Shown: positions 1 through 11,965 of the stretch, piece after piece
How the letters are laid out: each line of letters starts with the position of its first letter
Position numbering within the stretch: the stretch's first letter is position 1
Position numbers and translations under genes: made by a program
DNA from: Phyllostachys edulis
Lineage: Eukaryota > Streptophyta > Magnoliopsida > Poales > Poaceae
Reading direction: 5' to 3'
NCBI GenBank assembly: GCA_036346405.1
Contig: CM070567.1
Location: 43,257,470-43,321,469 of the forward strand
Length of the DNA stretch: 64,000 nt
Notes under the pieces: generated by a model
The model's database searches: none
What the model was told of the DNA's origin: nothing
The model's input: only the letters and a program-made list of their open reading frames with translations

Positions 1-25
1 CCACACTTCCAGAAACAAGGTTTTT

Positions 26-560
26 CCCGAGTGCCAAAAACACTCGAAAAATGAGGCAAAACACTCGGGAGAGATTTTTCTAAGTGTAACACTCGGGAAA
101 CAACACTCGAGATAGATTAGTCGGGGCAAAAACATTTTCTCGAGTGTTACACTCGGGAACTATTACTTTCCCGAGTGTATACATATACCCTTGGGAAATT
201 AAAACACTCAGGAGAAAACCCTCCTGAACGGCTTCTCCACCCGTAACGGAAATCTTTACCGAGTGTGGACACTCGGGAATATGCTGAAGAAACACTCGGG
301 AATGTTTCCAACGTTTGACGGACGAAACTAGGGAAAATTGACACGTGTCTATTTTTCCCGAGTGCATGGCGAAAATGATACTCGGGAAAGCTTCCGACGA
401 AGCCCAGAGAAAATTGCCACGGGGCACATGTTCCCGAGTGTCAACACTCGGAAAATCTTTGGTTGTTTTCCCGAGTGTCGACACTTGGGAAAGCTTTTGG
501 TCGATTTCCCGAGTGTCGACACTCGGGAAAGCTTTGACACTCGGGAAATCGACCGAACAG
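26..560. repeat. Left subterminal repeat array of the CACTA element
   Basis: Many copies of CCCGAGTGT and its complement ACACTCGGG occur singly and as head-to-head palindromes, for example around 428-455, 469-495 and 505-531. In characterised En/Spm elements, subterminal arrays like this bind the TNPA protein. That role is inferred here from position and structure only. Confidence 0.88.
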
Positions 561-1560
561 CACAAACCCATTTTTCACAAATTCAAGAAAAATTCATTCC
601 ACAGCAATCAAATAATCCATCCATCCATCCATTCCACAATATATGTATATATATGTATAGATCGAACAAAAGACATGATAACAGTTCCCGAGCTCACAAC
701 ATTCAAGTTCAAGTTCGAAAATGTAAGCATAAGGCATGATACATATAACAGTTCCAAATAGTAATTTCATAATCTTATATACATCAAACAAAAGCAAGTA
801 TCACTGCTACCATTTGCATGCACAGAATTTCCTGCTCAATCTTCTGTGCACAAAAGCATCATTTTGCGAGTTCTGCAGATACATCAAAACTTAATATTAG
901 TACCACCTTACAACAAAAGTAAGGAATTGATATTGCATGAAAAGACAATTAACCAAACTATTGACAAAGCAAAAAAATTCCTTTAAATCATGATAAGCAA
1001 CATAATAACATGGCAAATCAGTTAAGGGCATGCCTAGGGTGTGGGCCAGCTAGCTTGTGGCCTAATTGATCATTTACTTATGTCATCTACAGCACATGCA
1101 AGAGAAATTTTAGTATAATGATGTACTACTGTAAAAAGGAATGAGCTGAAACTATATATGGACTTAATTAAGAGGTGCGAGGAGTGATATTTTGTTAGAT
1201 ATATAATTACATGCATGGTATCCACTTGTATGATGTACCTTTTAAAAGCTTTGGCAAATTCATATGTTGACGTGCTTATTAGCACCTAACAAATATAGAA
1301 CATGAAAAGCATAGGTGCTAAAAATGTTAAACTCCAACTCTTAATATTTTGTCATTGTGAACTACTGATCAACATTTATGTCTCAAGCACTTATCATGAA
1401 ATTCATAGAAAGGAGTGTACATACAAATTATTATATGTTGACACATTTCAAAAGAATTTATGATATAGATATAGTGAATTAGTTATATATGTAGCCATTT
1501 TTATCCATTTTATAGCAAGCACCTGATTGTGAATGTTTTCTAATATTGGTATCCTTTTAG

Positions 1561-4053
1561 TAGATCATGAAAATAGCAAGCACCTGGTGGTGGCCTCTCG
1601 GCGATGGATGCATTCACATGATCTTCAACATTAGCACCAACATCTTCAGCATTAGCAGTAGAAGCAACTGATGCCGCTGTTCTCTACATTTTCATAAGAA
1701 ATCACATTATAAGAAATTTGCAGTAGCGACCAATAATTACATTGCATGTCATTTCAATGTCTTCTGAATCAAGCACTCATAAGAGACTAACAATATAATA
1801 ATCAATATGCAGTTACTAACCGGAGCAGATAAGTTAGGCAGTGGTTCCCCCGGTGGAGGGCCATTAAGTCGAGTCCCGGTCTTGAGTGCCTGCATATTTG
1901 TTTGCACATTACCATACATTAGCCAAGTACGAATATATATATTTTTTGCATATTACTTTGTTATTGTACTACCACGCTCCAACTAACCTGCAGGAGCATT
2001 TGCTCCAACCGCTGCCTAGCCTCAATTTCCTGTTGCAGCTTCGCCTGAAGCTCAGAAACCTGAGAATATATCCCATGTGATGGTCGCGGTCGACTTTGAA
2101 GGTGTACTTCATCCGTTGATGCAGCACTCGTGGATCGAACCTCCGAGAGGGTTGTCGGTGTGCTAATGTAGCCGGCACCCATGAAGAAACGACCATGTTT
2201 CTTCCCCTTTCCAACCTTGTACACAGCAGTCGCGTCTAGTGGTGAATTCATTACGTCGTAGTCCAGGCCATGAATATCCTTAGCAGCGTCAGTATATGCA
2301 GCCTGTTGGACAAAATCATCAGGGAGCAAAAATCATCAGGGACAAAATGATCAGAAATCGTACCAAGTTCTCTGTTGTGCGCTAGCTGCACAAGGTGCCC
2401 TCCTGATCACCCCTCCTAGCTTCTACATATGCCTCCATATCGGAGACAGGCCTCTGCTTCTTCTTTTCTTGCACCCAAAAAAACCCACGGCGATCAATAA
2501 ATATGTATCTGCAACATGCAATCAATATGAACATGTTGACCTACCAGGTTCTTCTTGTAACGAGCCATGGAGGAGCTGCCCTGACGATGTCTTGCCCGTC
2601 CATCAACAATCTCCGCTCCCTAGCGATCTGAGAGCCCTCTAACCATCGTTCGTTGCACCACCTCTCTTGGGCAATCTGCTGCCATGCATCTTCACACTTA
2701 AGGGCCCACCAAGGTATTGCCTAAATTAACCAAGTGTTAAATATGAATAAACTAGAATTGATTGTAATCAAGGACATCGTTTGTGCAGTTGGTTACTGCA
2801 TGTACTCGCCCAAAGTGATATCGTTTGGCAAGCCTCGGCCCTCTGAATTTGTTGTCTAAGGACTTGTGTGTAGTAATAGATCACCGCTTGGATGCGTGCC
2901 GTAGATCATCTGTGGGATCGACTTCTTAACACAATTCTGCAAAGACTCTCCTAGAATCGACTTCTGTCCCTCAAATTTCATATAAACCACCACTACAATC
3001 CGGCATATATTGGAAACAAATAAATGTGTAAGATTAGCCTTTGTGCATACCAATGTAGTAAAATACCAGCATCCAAGTAATTAATAATGCTCGGACATAC
3101 ATTTTGTTCACAATATAATAAATTTACAGGGAAGTTACATGTAGTAGTCAGTAAATCAAATTCAAAGATGTCAAGGAGACTTACGGTATTTTTGTTATTA
3201 GACCAAATGCTATGTTTAGGAGCTGTACACATCTTGGTATGAAAATTGTTCATAAAATTGATCAAATGTTATACAAAATCTAGAGATACACACAATGACC
3301 ATGGAGCTGACAATATCTTCATGATTTCTAACAATAATACTATGCAAGAGAGTGCATTAACACATTACGGAGGTATGGTAATTGCAAATCATATGTTGGC
3401 AAAAAGAATGTGTGAAAACAGACTACTGATAAGCATATACAATTTTTAAAGGGTCAAATATAAATAAACACGATATATTAAATACAGGGATGCTTTCTTT
3501 AACATCTTCAGTTGATAAACCAGTATATTTTACTATTAGTATGTTTTGTTTATTGAGAATTGAGTGAAAACAAACAAATTAAGCAGGCAATTGAGACATG
3601 AAAACATCATTTATTTGAGAATCCTAGTCAATTGTTTGCAGTGACTTTACCTCAGGCAGAAAACAGAAAAAAAAACAAAACAAAACAAAACAAGAGAAGA
3701 GAAGCATGCAAGATATACCCGAAGGTCATACGTGCATGAACTTGGAACTAGAAGTAAGATTGTCAACTATCAAATGACATATGCACATATTTAAAGTTGC
3801 GAAATCTGTAGTACCATACTACCATGTTGCAAAGGACATGTGGCACCAATAATGTGTCATGTATATACGACTTTCTCAACATATCAATAGCATTAAATCA
3901 AGTCAATTTGTCATAGAGAAATGCATTATTTCACAAGATGATACCTTTATAATTCACTTTCTCGCCACCTTTATTGTTACTACTATACATCAGGTGCTGA
4001 ATTGTTGTTGGTTTCACCAACCAGTGTAGTGCTTAGCTAATCACTGACACTAA

Positions 4054-4094
<41 letters not shown>

Positions 4095-5463
4095 AAAAAG
4101 TGGCAGTCCTATAGACCACAACTAATTAAAGATTTGTAATATGTACAATATATCCATGCATTGTATACAATGGTACAATTGTCTTAAACTTAATTCGATT
4201 TTATCAAGTGGTGATTTTATCAATTAGTAACTAGGATCAACAATAGCATTCAAATGTTTGGAGCTTAATGACCATTATTAATGTGAGAATGAACTGTGAA
4301 GTTACTTATCATCATCTACAGAGTACACACAATAACCAACCTCATCCACAAAATGAACATTCAAAATAGAAATCAATAGAGTCTTGAGGCGTTAACACAT
4401 GCATAAAATGCCACTAGATACCAATGTTCACAATATGCTAGTTGCCAAACCTTTGTTCATAAAGTTGGTAACTTTCTGCATGGGCTCATTAAGCCACCTA
4501 CACATATGCAAGAGCAAGAAATGACCCTTGGACGGTGAATTGCCTCCTCGATGTGAGGCCGCATCTCCAAGCATGACAAGCACATAATATTGACTAAGTG
4601 CATATACACTCTTGTCAGGCGATAAGTAAAGAACATTCACCATCCATGACCCTAAACTATATTAACAGTGACTACTAATCGTTAACGACCAGAATCGTCT
4701 GGAAGCAATTTTGTAGAACATAGAAGCAGATTTGAATATTCAGTCACTTACCCAAAAACTTTCCTCCACCCGCTGCAAACAGTTGTCAAATTGTATTTCT
4801 CCTTCAGCAGCGGCGGTATCTTCAGTGGCCTTGTAGTGGCACCATGTCCATGCAGGCTCCCGCCTTCCTCTGTAGGTGACCAAGCCAAGGAAGTGCCATC
4901 GAATCAACACGCCAATTATGTCGTTTGGAAGTCTACATTTCTCACCTTCGCCTTCTTCTTGCCATTGCCTGCATATTAGTTTTTTTGAGGTATGCAAGTA
5001 AGTGGGCTAAATTAGTGAAAGTGTAAACAGTTACTTACGTGTCGCCAAACAAGAATGATGATGCTTTCTCCTCCTCTCGGGTTGGTCGTCAGTGGCGGAG
5101 TTCGCAGTCCTCGCAACCAAAATTCTTGTGCTGTAGTACTGCCCTCCGCCTCATGGTGCTCATCCTCCTCACCCTCCGCCTCAGGGTGCTCTTCCTCCTC
5201 ACCCTCTGCCTCACGGTGCTCATCCTCCACATCATTAGCACGCAAGGGCTGCGGGGTACAGGAGCCTGATCTCATAGAGGTAGACCCCCTGCTGCCCCCT
5301 CAAGGGGCCGCGGCTGCTCCTCTGCCTCCTCGAGTGGCCGTGGCTGCCCCTCTGCCTCCTCGAGTGGCCGCGGCTACCCCTCTGCCTCCATCACATGTTG
5401 CTGCCACTTTGGAAAACAAGCGTCTGCCTCGACTAGTGTATGCTGCCTTTTTGATGCCACTCA
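1561..5463 (-). pseudogene. TNPA-like (plant Transposase_24 type) gene remnant
   Basis: Minus-strand blocks follow the order of a TNPA-like CACTA protein but are broken by stops. A start near 5463 gives an Arg/Gly/Ala-rich N-terminus that stops after about 50 codons. An acidic Glu/His repeat follows (5275-5012), leading into a segment with LRGLRTPP. A block at 4997-4740 holds NDIIGVLIRWHF and EPAWTWCHYKA, typical of this family. Next come a Trp/Arg-rich block near 2700-2560 with KCEDAWQQ, then VSDMEAYVEARRGDQEG near 2440-2390, and finally 2329-1961 with GKGKKHGRFFMGAG and a C-terminal coiled-coil-like stretch. The gaps between blocks resemble introns. Family proteins are thought to be DNA-binding accessory transposition proteins. 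In-frame stops and AT-rich gaps indicate it is dead. Confidence 0.7.
4059..4092. repeat. (AT)n microsatellite
   Basis: An uninterrupted run of AT dinucleotides, 34 bases long, in the CACTA interior. Confidence 0.95.
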
Positions 5464-5656
5464 TTTTTTTGTGTCCTGAAATGAAATGAAATTAAATAAA
5501 TCAATTAATATAGCGCAATGAAGTAAGCTCATAGAAAGACGTAATATAGCATAATCAAGTAAGCTCATAGAAAAATGTAATATAACGTAATCAAGTAAGC
5601 TCATACAAAAAATTAAAAACATGCAGCAAATAGATGGAAGACGTACAAGATCATGC

Positions 5657-5830
5657 TTAGAAGTAGTCGTCTACAATGGGATCCTCCGCAGATGGGCCCT
5701 CTAAAAAGTCATCGTCACTATCATGAGGTGTTGACTCAACCTCATCCCCTCGGTGCCATCAATGTCTAAGCGATTAAGTAGTTCCAAGTCCTCTTGGTTT
5801 AGGACAGTATTGAAAACCTCATACTGACTA
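5657..5830 (-). pseudogene. Possible C-terminal tail of the second CACTA transposase gene
   Basis: Upstream of the TNPA-like remnant, the minus strand encodes an acidic stretch with NQEDLELLNRLDIDGTEG, then, after a one-base shift, STPHDSDDDFLEGPSAED followed by PIVDDYF and a stop at 5659-5657. The acidic character and the position next to the TNPA-like gene suggest the tail of a TNP2-type transposase whose catalytic body has been deleted. The identification is tentative. Confidence 0.35.
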
Positions 5831-6432
5831 GGGACTATATTGAAAACCATGAGCTATATTAGGACAGAATCGTCACTTAAGCATCAAAATTTAGATAAAA
5901 CAAAAAAAGTCCTTTAAAATGGACAATAGAACATATTCTTAGTGAAGTATTTTCTTTCTACCGGTTAAAAGTAAAGGAAAATGCTTGTCATAGAAGCACT
6001 AACCATGAAATAGCAGTATAGAGTGTCAACTGAAAATAAATAACAAACTTGCATGCATGAGGTTTCTTAGAGAAGAACCAAGACATAAGAGATATTCAGC
6101 TTACACAATCTACTCCTAGAAACAAGAAATGACATCTTTCGCTGCTTAAAATGGACAATATCTATAGCACTGCCACAGATTTTCTAGTTAAAGATTGACA
6201 ACAGAACTGGCACAAAAAAAAGGTATATAAGAATAGAGGCAAAACCATTAGTTCGATTTCCAGCTAGCGGTTGTGGTTATTTTGCTTCATTCACGTGTTG
6301 ATTCGCTGCACTAAACACGGCTTGCTGAGCACCTTTTGCATTGAAGCATACGAAATCATCTTCTATATAGTTGTGGAGTGTTTATTTAACCAAGTTGTGG
6401 GCTGGTGAAATGACTGGCATTACATGTTGTAG

Positions 6433-6519
6433 GTCCAAGAAAGGAGCTTACATGTTTGGTCGAATTGATCTATGTGATTTTGTACTGGAGCATCCGACTA
6501 TTTCTCGATTTCATCTTTG
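6433..6519 (+). pseudogene. Captured exon resembling an FHA domain (kanadaptin-like)
   Basis: The translation KKGAYMFGRIDLC plus DFVLEHPTISRFH matches the start of a forkhead-associated domain: the FGR motif, the following loop and the conserved SRxH phosphopeptide-binding core are all present. From recall it is closest to plant kanadaptin/SMAD-FHA proteins. It is bounded by a plausible acceptor (TTGTAG at 6427-6432) and donor (GTATGT from 6520), so it looks like one exon copied from a host gene. The rest of the FHA domain is not visible nearby. It lies inside the CACTA element in the opposite orientation to the transposase remnant, which suggests transduplication. It is probably not functional. 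Confidence 0.65.
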
Positions 6520-7589
6520 GTATGTTTTAGCTATTTTTCTTGTCAATTATGACATAGGTAGAATCAAAGTTCATAATCCGGTGTTTTACTTGATGGTGAA
6601 CTTACTTCCGATCGAAATGGGTACTTGAAAACTCTTGGTTTTTGGGGTATGTTTAGTTTGAAACGAAAGAGAACTTTAAAACTTTAAGGAATCTAGGTTG
6701 TAGCTGTCCTCTTATTTGCATTAATCTGGATGTCCGGATGGTTCTGTTTTCAAACAAAATTTGGAAATACTTTTGGAACAACAAACTAGGTTATCTTTTA
6801 CCGATTCACGAGATAGCCAAGCAAACCATGAGTTGGTCCACCCCAAATATTTTGAACCTTGGGGAGAAAAAGTGAAAACAACCTCTATTCATGATGCTAG
6901 GTTCATGAACATATAGGAAATGATATTGCATCGAGTGACCATGGAACTTTGCTTGGAATACACCTTTTTCTTGAGAGGGTCTTGCTTAAAAAACTGTTTA
7001 TTAATTGCCAAAATTAAATGGATGACCTCTTAACAATGAAATAAAATTGAGTCAAGAGATGAGCATTCAAACTATGGAATCAAGATCCTAATAACACTTG
7101 ATTTTATTGAATGGAATCCTCCCATTAGTTTGGTAAGGAGTTCGCATGGAGTGCATTGCATATGTAAAATTACTACTATTGATGATTTGGTGCTAACATG
7201 AGGTGAAGCACCACATGTATACTATTTCTGCCTTTGTTGATGATACTAATATGATATGAGCAATGCCATATGGCCCATATCATCATGTCAATGAGCAAGC
7301 ATTCATTTAGCATGCTAGAACATATGAATATCGTTAGCACTAACTAGCAGAAAGAACTCAATACAATAAAGTCAATAATAATGGCAACACAATATGATAG
7401 TATTTGTAAGGCACACATCACACAGCCACTCCCTGGCACATACATACGACCAACATACTATTGGCACTAATTCTATAAATATTCATCGATAAAATCATCT
7501 TGCAACCTAATAACCAGAACAGATGACTGATGCAATCATTCATGCACACCTTAAGGGCAAAAGACTAGTTCACTAACGAGAAGATACTA

Positions 7590-8520
7590 CTGCTTGAATG
7601 GGAGCGGGAGGAGCGGCAACACCGGAGGCAAGTGGAGGAGTGGGAGGCAGCGGATGCGGTGGATCGGCGAGGGAGAAGGAGGATGAGGATGGGGAGGCGG
7701 GATCTGCAGCGATGGACGAGGGGGCGGGGTCGGTGTGGCGGCAGGAGACGAGGGGAGGCGTCAGTCTGGCGGCGGCAGCAGGAGGCGGCTGCAGAGGCGG
7801 AGGAGGAGGAGAGGCAGCGGTGGAGGCGGTAGAGGAAGAGGAGGACAGGGGAGGCGGCGCGGGTCGTGGAGGTGGGGGAGGAGACGATGGGGTGGCATCG
7901 GGTGCGGCAGCAGTGACAGAGAAGGCGGCAGGCGACATGATGCTTGAGGCAGGCTGCAACGACGATGGAGGAGGGGGAGGAGACGAGGAGGAGGCGGCGT
8001 CGGTCGCAGAGGTGGGGAGGAGAGGAGGGGGCGTCGGGTGCGGCAGCAGAGCAGGCGGCTCTGAGGTGATGGAGGAGGGGAGGCGGTGGAGGAGGGGGGC
8101 GGCGGAGGCGGTGGAGGAAGAGGAGGACGGGAGGCGACGCCGTCGCAGAGGTGGGGAGGAGACGAGGGGCGTCGGGTGTGGCGGCAGACGAGGAGGCGGC
8201 GCGATTCAGGCTTGAGACGGGCAGCAGCGGAGGTGGAGGAGGGGAGGAGACGAGGGGAGGCGGCGCTGTCGCGGAGGTGGGGAGGAGATGAGGGAGGTGG
8301 CGCCTGGTCATGGAGGTGGGGAGGAGACGAGGGGAGGCGTCAGGTCTGTGGCGAGGGGGTGGTGGCAGCGACGGAGGCGGTGGAGGCAGCGGAGGAGCGG
8401 GGAGCGCGCCAGTCGTGGGGAGAGAGCGATGAGTGGAGGATTGGGGAGAGGGAGCAAGGGGGGGGGGGGGTTGGGGAGAACGGGGTTAGGAGTTAGAAAA
8501 CGGGCGAAAAAACGGGCGCG
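7590..8520. repeat. GC-rich, strand-asymmetric purine block inside the CACTA element
   Basis: About 0.9 kb of the plus strand is dominated by GGAGG, GGCGG and GAGGAGG, with recurring variants of a gtggggaggagacgagg unit. Open frames on both strands are by-products: Gly/Arg/Glu-rich on plus, Pro/Ser/His-rich on minus. No protein family is recognised. It ends in a run of G near 8460-8469. It may be an amplified GC-rich first exon or UTR captured from a host gene. Confidence 0.6.
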
Positions 8521-8555
8521 AGGTGTGGGGAAAAATGGTGCAGCCTATTTTTTTT

Positions 8556-8766
8556 AGCTCTCGAGTGTCTATAACGAACAACACTCGGGGAATCAGTTTT
8601 CCCTGTTGCTCCCGTCAAAGTTTCCCGAGTGTCCGATCGGACACTCGGGAAATGTTAATTTCCCAAGTGTTTTATTCGCGCCCCGAGTGTTTCATAAGGC
8701 ACTCGGGAAGTTACCGAGCGTATTATTCAAAACACTCGGGAAACTTCTGAGCACTCGGGAAAATAG
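8556..8766. repeat. Right subterminal repeat array of the CACTA element
   Basis: Repeated CGAGTGT and ACACTCGG(G) motifs in both orientations mirror the left array and run up to the right terminus at 8781. Confidence 0.85.
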
Positions 8767-8784
8767 ACGATTCTGGTAGTGCCA

Positions 8785-9722
8785 TGGCAGTTTCAGAAAA
8801 AGAAAAATAGAGTTGTATTAATTTGCTATCAAACTTTTATATTTAGCGTGATTAATCTACACTGTTATAATACGAAGATCTTTGTCTTTTTCTTCCGATT
8901 AACAAGGGAATTTGTAGGAATTTTGTTTTTTTTCAATTTTAAGGATTATTGTGGTAATTTCTACCCCTCAAAATAAAAAAAAGATGCCTTTAATGTCACC
9001 AATTGTTTGTAGACATATAAATAGATTAAACTATAACTACTAAGACTTAATTTGCCATTGTTGTGATGCGCTTATTTTTGAAGCCGCTGTCAAAAAGAAT
9101 TTGTGAAAAGTCTATTAATCAGTTTGGTAAATCAGATTAAAGTTGGATAAAATTTTGTTATTCAATGGTTGTCTTCTCACATTTCATCTCATTTGTTCTG
9201 AAACACAATAATATATCCGTTTATAACTTCAGTAAAAAACGAGCTAGCCAAAACACCCAAGTATCTCAAAGCGATTCAACCAAACAAAATTATAATAATT
9301 CACGACAGTACCGAACACCACATCCGCATCCAGGGGAGGACCACCCCCGCATTGTTCATTGACGCGCGCATGCAGTTGAACGAAGCCGCTACTCGAGTCA
9401 AAACTGAAGAAACCAACGTTCGCCATGTAAGCATGGATCGGCACAGACAAGTGCATGAATGCATGCAATGTACTTTACTTTATAATTTCTCGTTAGCAGC
9501 CAGCCACTTGCATGCGAAGCATTCTCTTCTGATCATCGGCTAATTAAATGCGCAGCTCGACGGTACCTGGTGGAGGAAAAAATGCGATACCGGCCGTTTC
9601 GGGGAAGGCCGGCTAGGTTGGCGTCAAATGTGGGAAATAAAAATCAGAGTTCGTGTTTCCAGAGATAAGTCTGTTGCACTGCTACAATCGATAATACGTA
9701 CGATCGGTCTCAGTTGCAGGTT
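8785..9722. other. Non-coding AT-rich DNA
   Basis: Only short frames occur here, with no recognisable product. The one structured segment is the first copy of the short repeat at 9453-9590. Confidence 0.6.
9453..9590 (+). repeat. Short dispersed repeat, copy 1 (copy 2 at 10349-10541)
   Basis: A segment starting catgaatgcatgcaat and ending in tggaggaaaaaatgcgata recurs at 10349-10541. The second copy has about 55 extra bases before its last ~40 bp. The repeat lies partly inside the larger duplication A, and its second copy has no counterpart in duplication B. Confidence 0.85.
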
Positions 9723-11033
9723 CGTTACGTTTAGTTTGTGTGATACGAACGAAGAACAGAGTAGAAACCAAAGGCGTTCCATTTCAGTAGGGAAGAAAAT
9801 AATTCGCGATCACTGTCCGCCTACTTGTCTTCATTAATTCACACATTCAGGATGCGTACAAAGATTTAATCAGTCGTGGTCGTGTGCTCAGCAATCACAA
9901 ACGGATACGGATACATTTTGGATCTGTTTCTGCAAAGAAATTGACCGAGGCTGGTAAATTAGTACTTTTCCGTTCAGGAAATACGTGATGTATAGAAAGC
10001 ATACAATTCATCGCATTCATGTATCTGTACGAATACAAAAAAACCGGTGAGATTCAAGACATCTACTTCATTTTGAGGACAAGAAAAATCTCACAACAAT
10101 AAACCTAAAAAACACAAAATCCTAGAAATTCTTTTATTAATCGAGAAAAAAAGAGAAGTGTATGTACCAAATATTTTGGTAGGACCAGATTATAATAGTA
10201 TGAATTATTCATATATAGATATTTGAGTTGTAAAACATACACAATTGCATTTTCAACAATAAGCATCAAGTATAACGAAGGCAACCATATCGTAATATCT
10301 AACTGCTCAATTGCGCCAGAAGTACCACTAGTTTCTCTAGCATCTCCTTCATGAATGCATGCAATTTACTTTACTTTATAATTTCTCGTTAGCAGCCAGT
10401 CACTTGCATGCGAAGAATTCTCTTCTGATCATTGGCTAATTAAATGCGTAGCTGAAAAAGATGTACATCAACAAACACATTTAGCCAGTGACCTGCCGAA
10501 GTCACGAGCTCGACTGTACCTGGTGGAGGAAAAAATGCGATAGAAGCAGGAGGTCAAACTTTTGAAAATTTTGCTATCAATATCTTTTTAATTATCTAGA
10601 TTGGAAACATACAAATCATATGTATATATTTATCTCGAAAAGTACTTTCGTAATATTATAATTTTATTCGGTTTTATAAATATATTATGTTATAAATCAG
10701 TGGTCAAAGTTGTGTTATGAAGACCGTGTCTATATCCAGAACGACGGGTTTTTGTGACCGTAAGAGTATAATAATAGATTTTTTTGTGAAAAATAGCTTC
10801 GTAATGTAATAACCTTATAACCTTTTACTGATATATTTAAAAATGTAAAAGTGTCCAGCACGTAAAAGTACTATGTAGAAATTGATCTGGCCGATTCAAG
10901 CGTCAAAAGGACGCATATGCATGCAAGAAATTAGACTTGCATTCTGGGAGCTGCATGCTGAATTAATCAAATGAAGAGCGAGTTAAGGAGTGACTAGCTA
11001 GACTTAATCCGAGTGCTGACGCGCTTACGTTAA
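9723..11033 (+). repeat. Direct duplication, copy A
   Basis: Sequence from gttacgtttagtttg to gcgcttacgttaa is repeated in the same orientation at 13829-15017 with small indels and substitutions. Copy A carries an extra ~0.2 kb insertion (the short repeat at 10349-10541) where copy B has about 60 unrelated bases. No convincing coding capacity. The span between the copies includes the solo LTR at 11966-13573. Confidence 0.9.
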
Positions 11034-11965
11034 GCAAAGACAGATTCAAGTATAGTAATAAGCTTATAAGCTGAAAAAGACGGTGGTTATTCCTCGACGG
11101 TATTGACCAGCGGCGTGCGTGCGTACGTAGTCAAGAAAGTCCGAGCGGTCAAAAATTAGCTAGAACAAGCACGTACAAGAATTTGTATCTTTCTTCTTGA
11201 GTAGTTCGAATTTTCCTGCGTGGATTTTGAGAGCACAAGAAATACTATTCCCGCACCGAGAAAAGTACGAAAACTGGAAAAGAAAAGGGGAATAGGGATT
11301 ATTAAATTACGATGCATATAAACTGTTGAACCAAAATAACGACCAGAAGGGATGAATAGGAGCCCATGTTTTGTACTCTGGAATTCAACTCCCTTTTACT
11401 TCTATAACTATGAGAAGCTATGAAAATAAAGGACTAAGGAGCTAGCACAGCAGAAGAATTGAAGCAAAAACTCAAGGTTCACCCAACACACCCTCTCGGC
11501 TAGTCTGACCTCTCTTAGAGGCGGTCTGACCTCTCCCCAGACAGACAGAAAATCATAATGACTCTATAACCACAACAAGACCTAACTTTTGACCTACAAG
11601 CCAAAATCACTTGAAATTTGAACCACACCTTAACAAGAAGATAGGGAATCTATTCTAATCGAAGATCTAGACAATCATGGCCAAGATTCCAAAATATTCT
11701 TGATTGAGAGCAAGAGGGTTTAAAATCGGGTCAAAACCAAAATTAGATCCAAAAAATTGCACGTTTGTTAAGGATGGTTAAGATGGCCATAGTTCAACTT
11801 CCACATGTGCTAGCAAGCTAGATTACAGCAAGAGACTAAGAGAAAACCCCTAGAACAAAAGATCTCAAAATCACATGAAAGAGAGAGCAAAAACAAGAGA
11901 GAATCATCTTTTCGCGAATTGAATGCATTGAGATTGATACATTGAAGGTTTACAACCACTCCATC
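11034..11965. other. Non-coding spacer left of the solo LTR
   Basis: No gene recognised. A short imperfect repeat of tctgacctctc occurs at 11505-11540. Sequence related to the end of the duplication (agtccgagcggtcaaaa) recurs at 11139-11155. Confidence 0.5.

Larger units (their letters stand above)
4..8781 (-). mobile_element. CACTA (En/Spm-type) DNA transposon, decayed
   Basis: The left end reads CACTTCCAGAAAC and the right end, on the other strand, CACTACCAGAATCG. The element is flanked by a perfect 3-bp target duplication, cca at 1-3 and 8782-8784, as expected for CACTA elements. Both ends carry arrays of the subterminal motif CCCGAGTGT in both orientations. Internal transposase remnants run on the minus strand (about 5.8 kb down to 1.6 kb). 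No TNP2-type catalytic body is visible, only a possible C-terminal tail near 5.7 kb. I infer a non-autonomous derivative. It also carries non-transposon DNA: an FHA-like exon near 6.45 kb and a GC-rich block at 7.6-8.5 kb. The left terminus differs from the canonical CACTA at its fifth base (T for A). Confidence 0.9.

Noticed and set aside
7565..8311. Long Pro/Ser/His-rich open frame on the minus strand
   Set aside because: It is a by-product of GC-rich, purine-biased sequence. Opposite and overlapping frames are equally open and none resembles a protein family.
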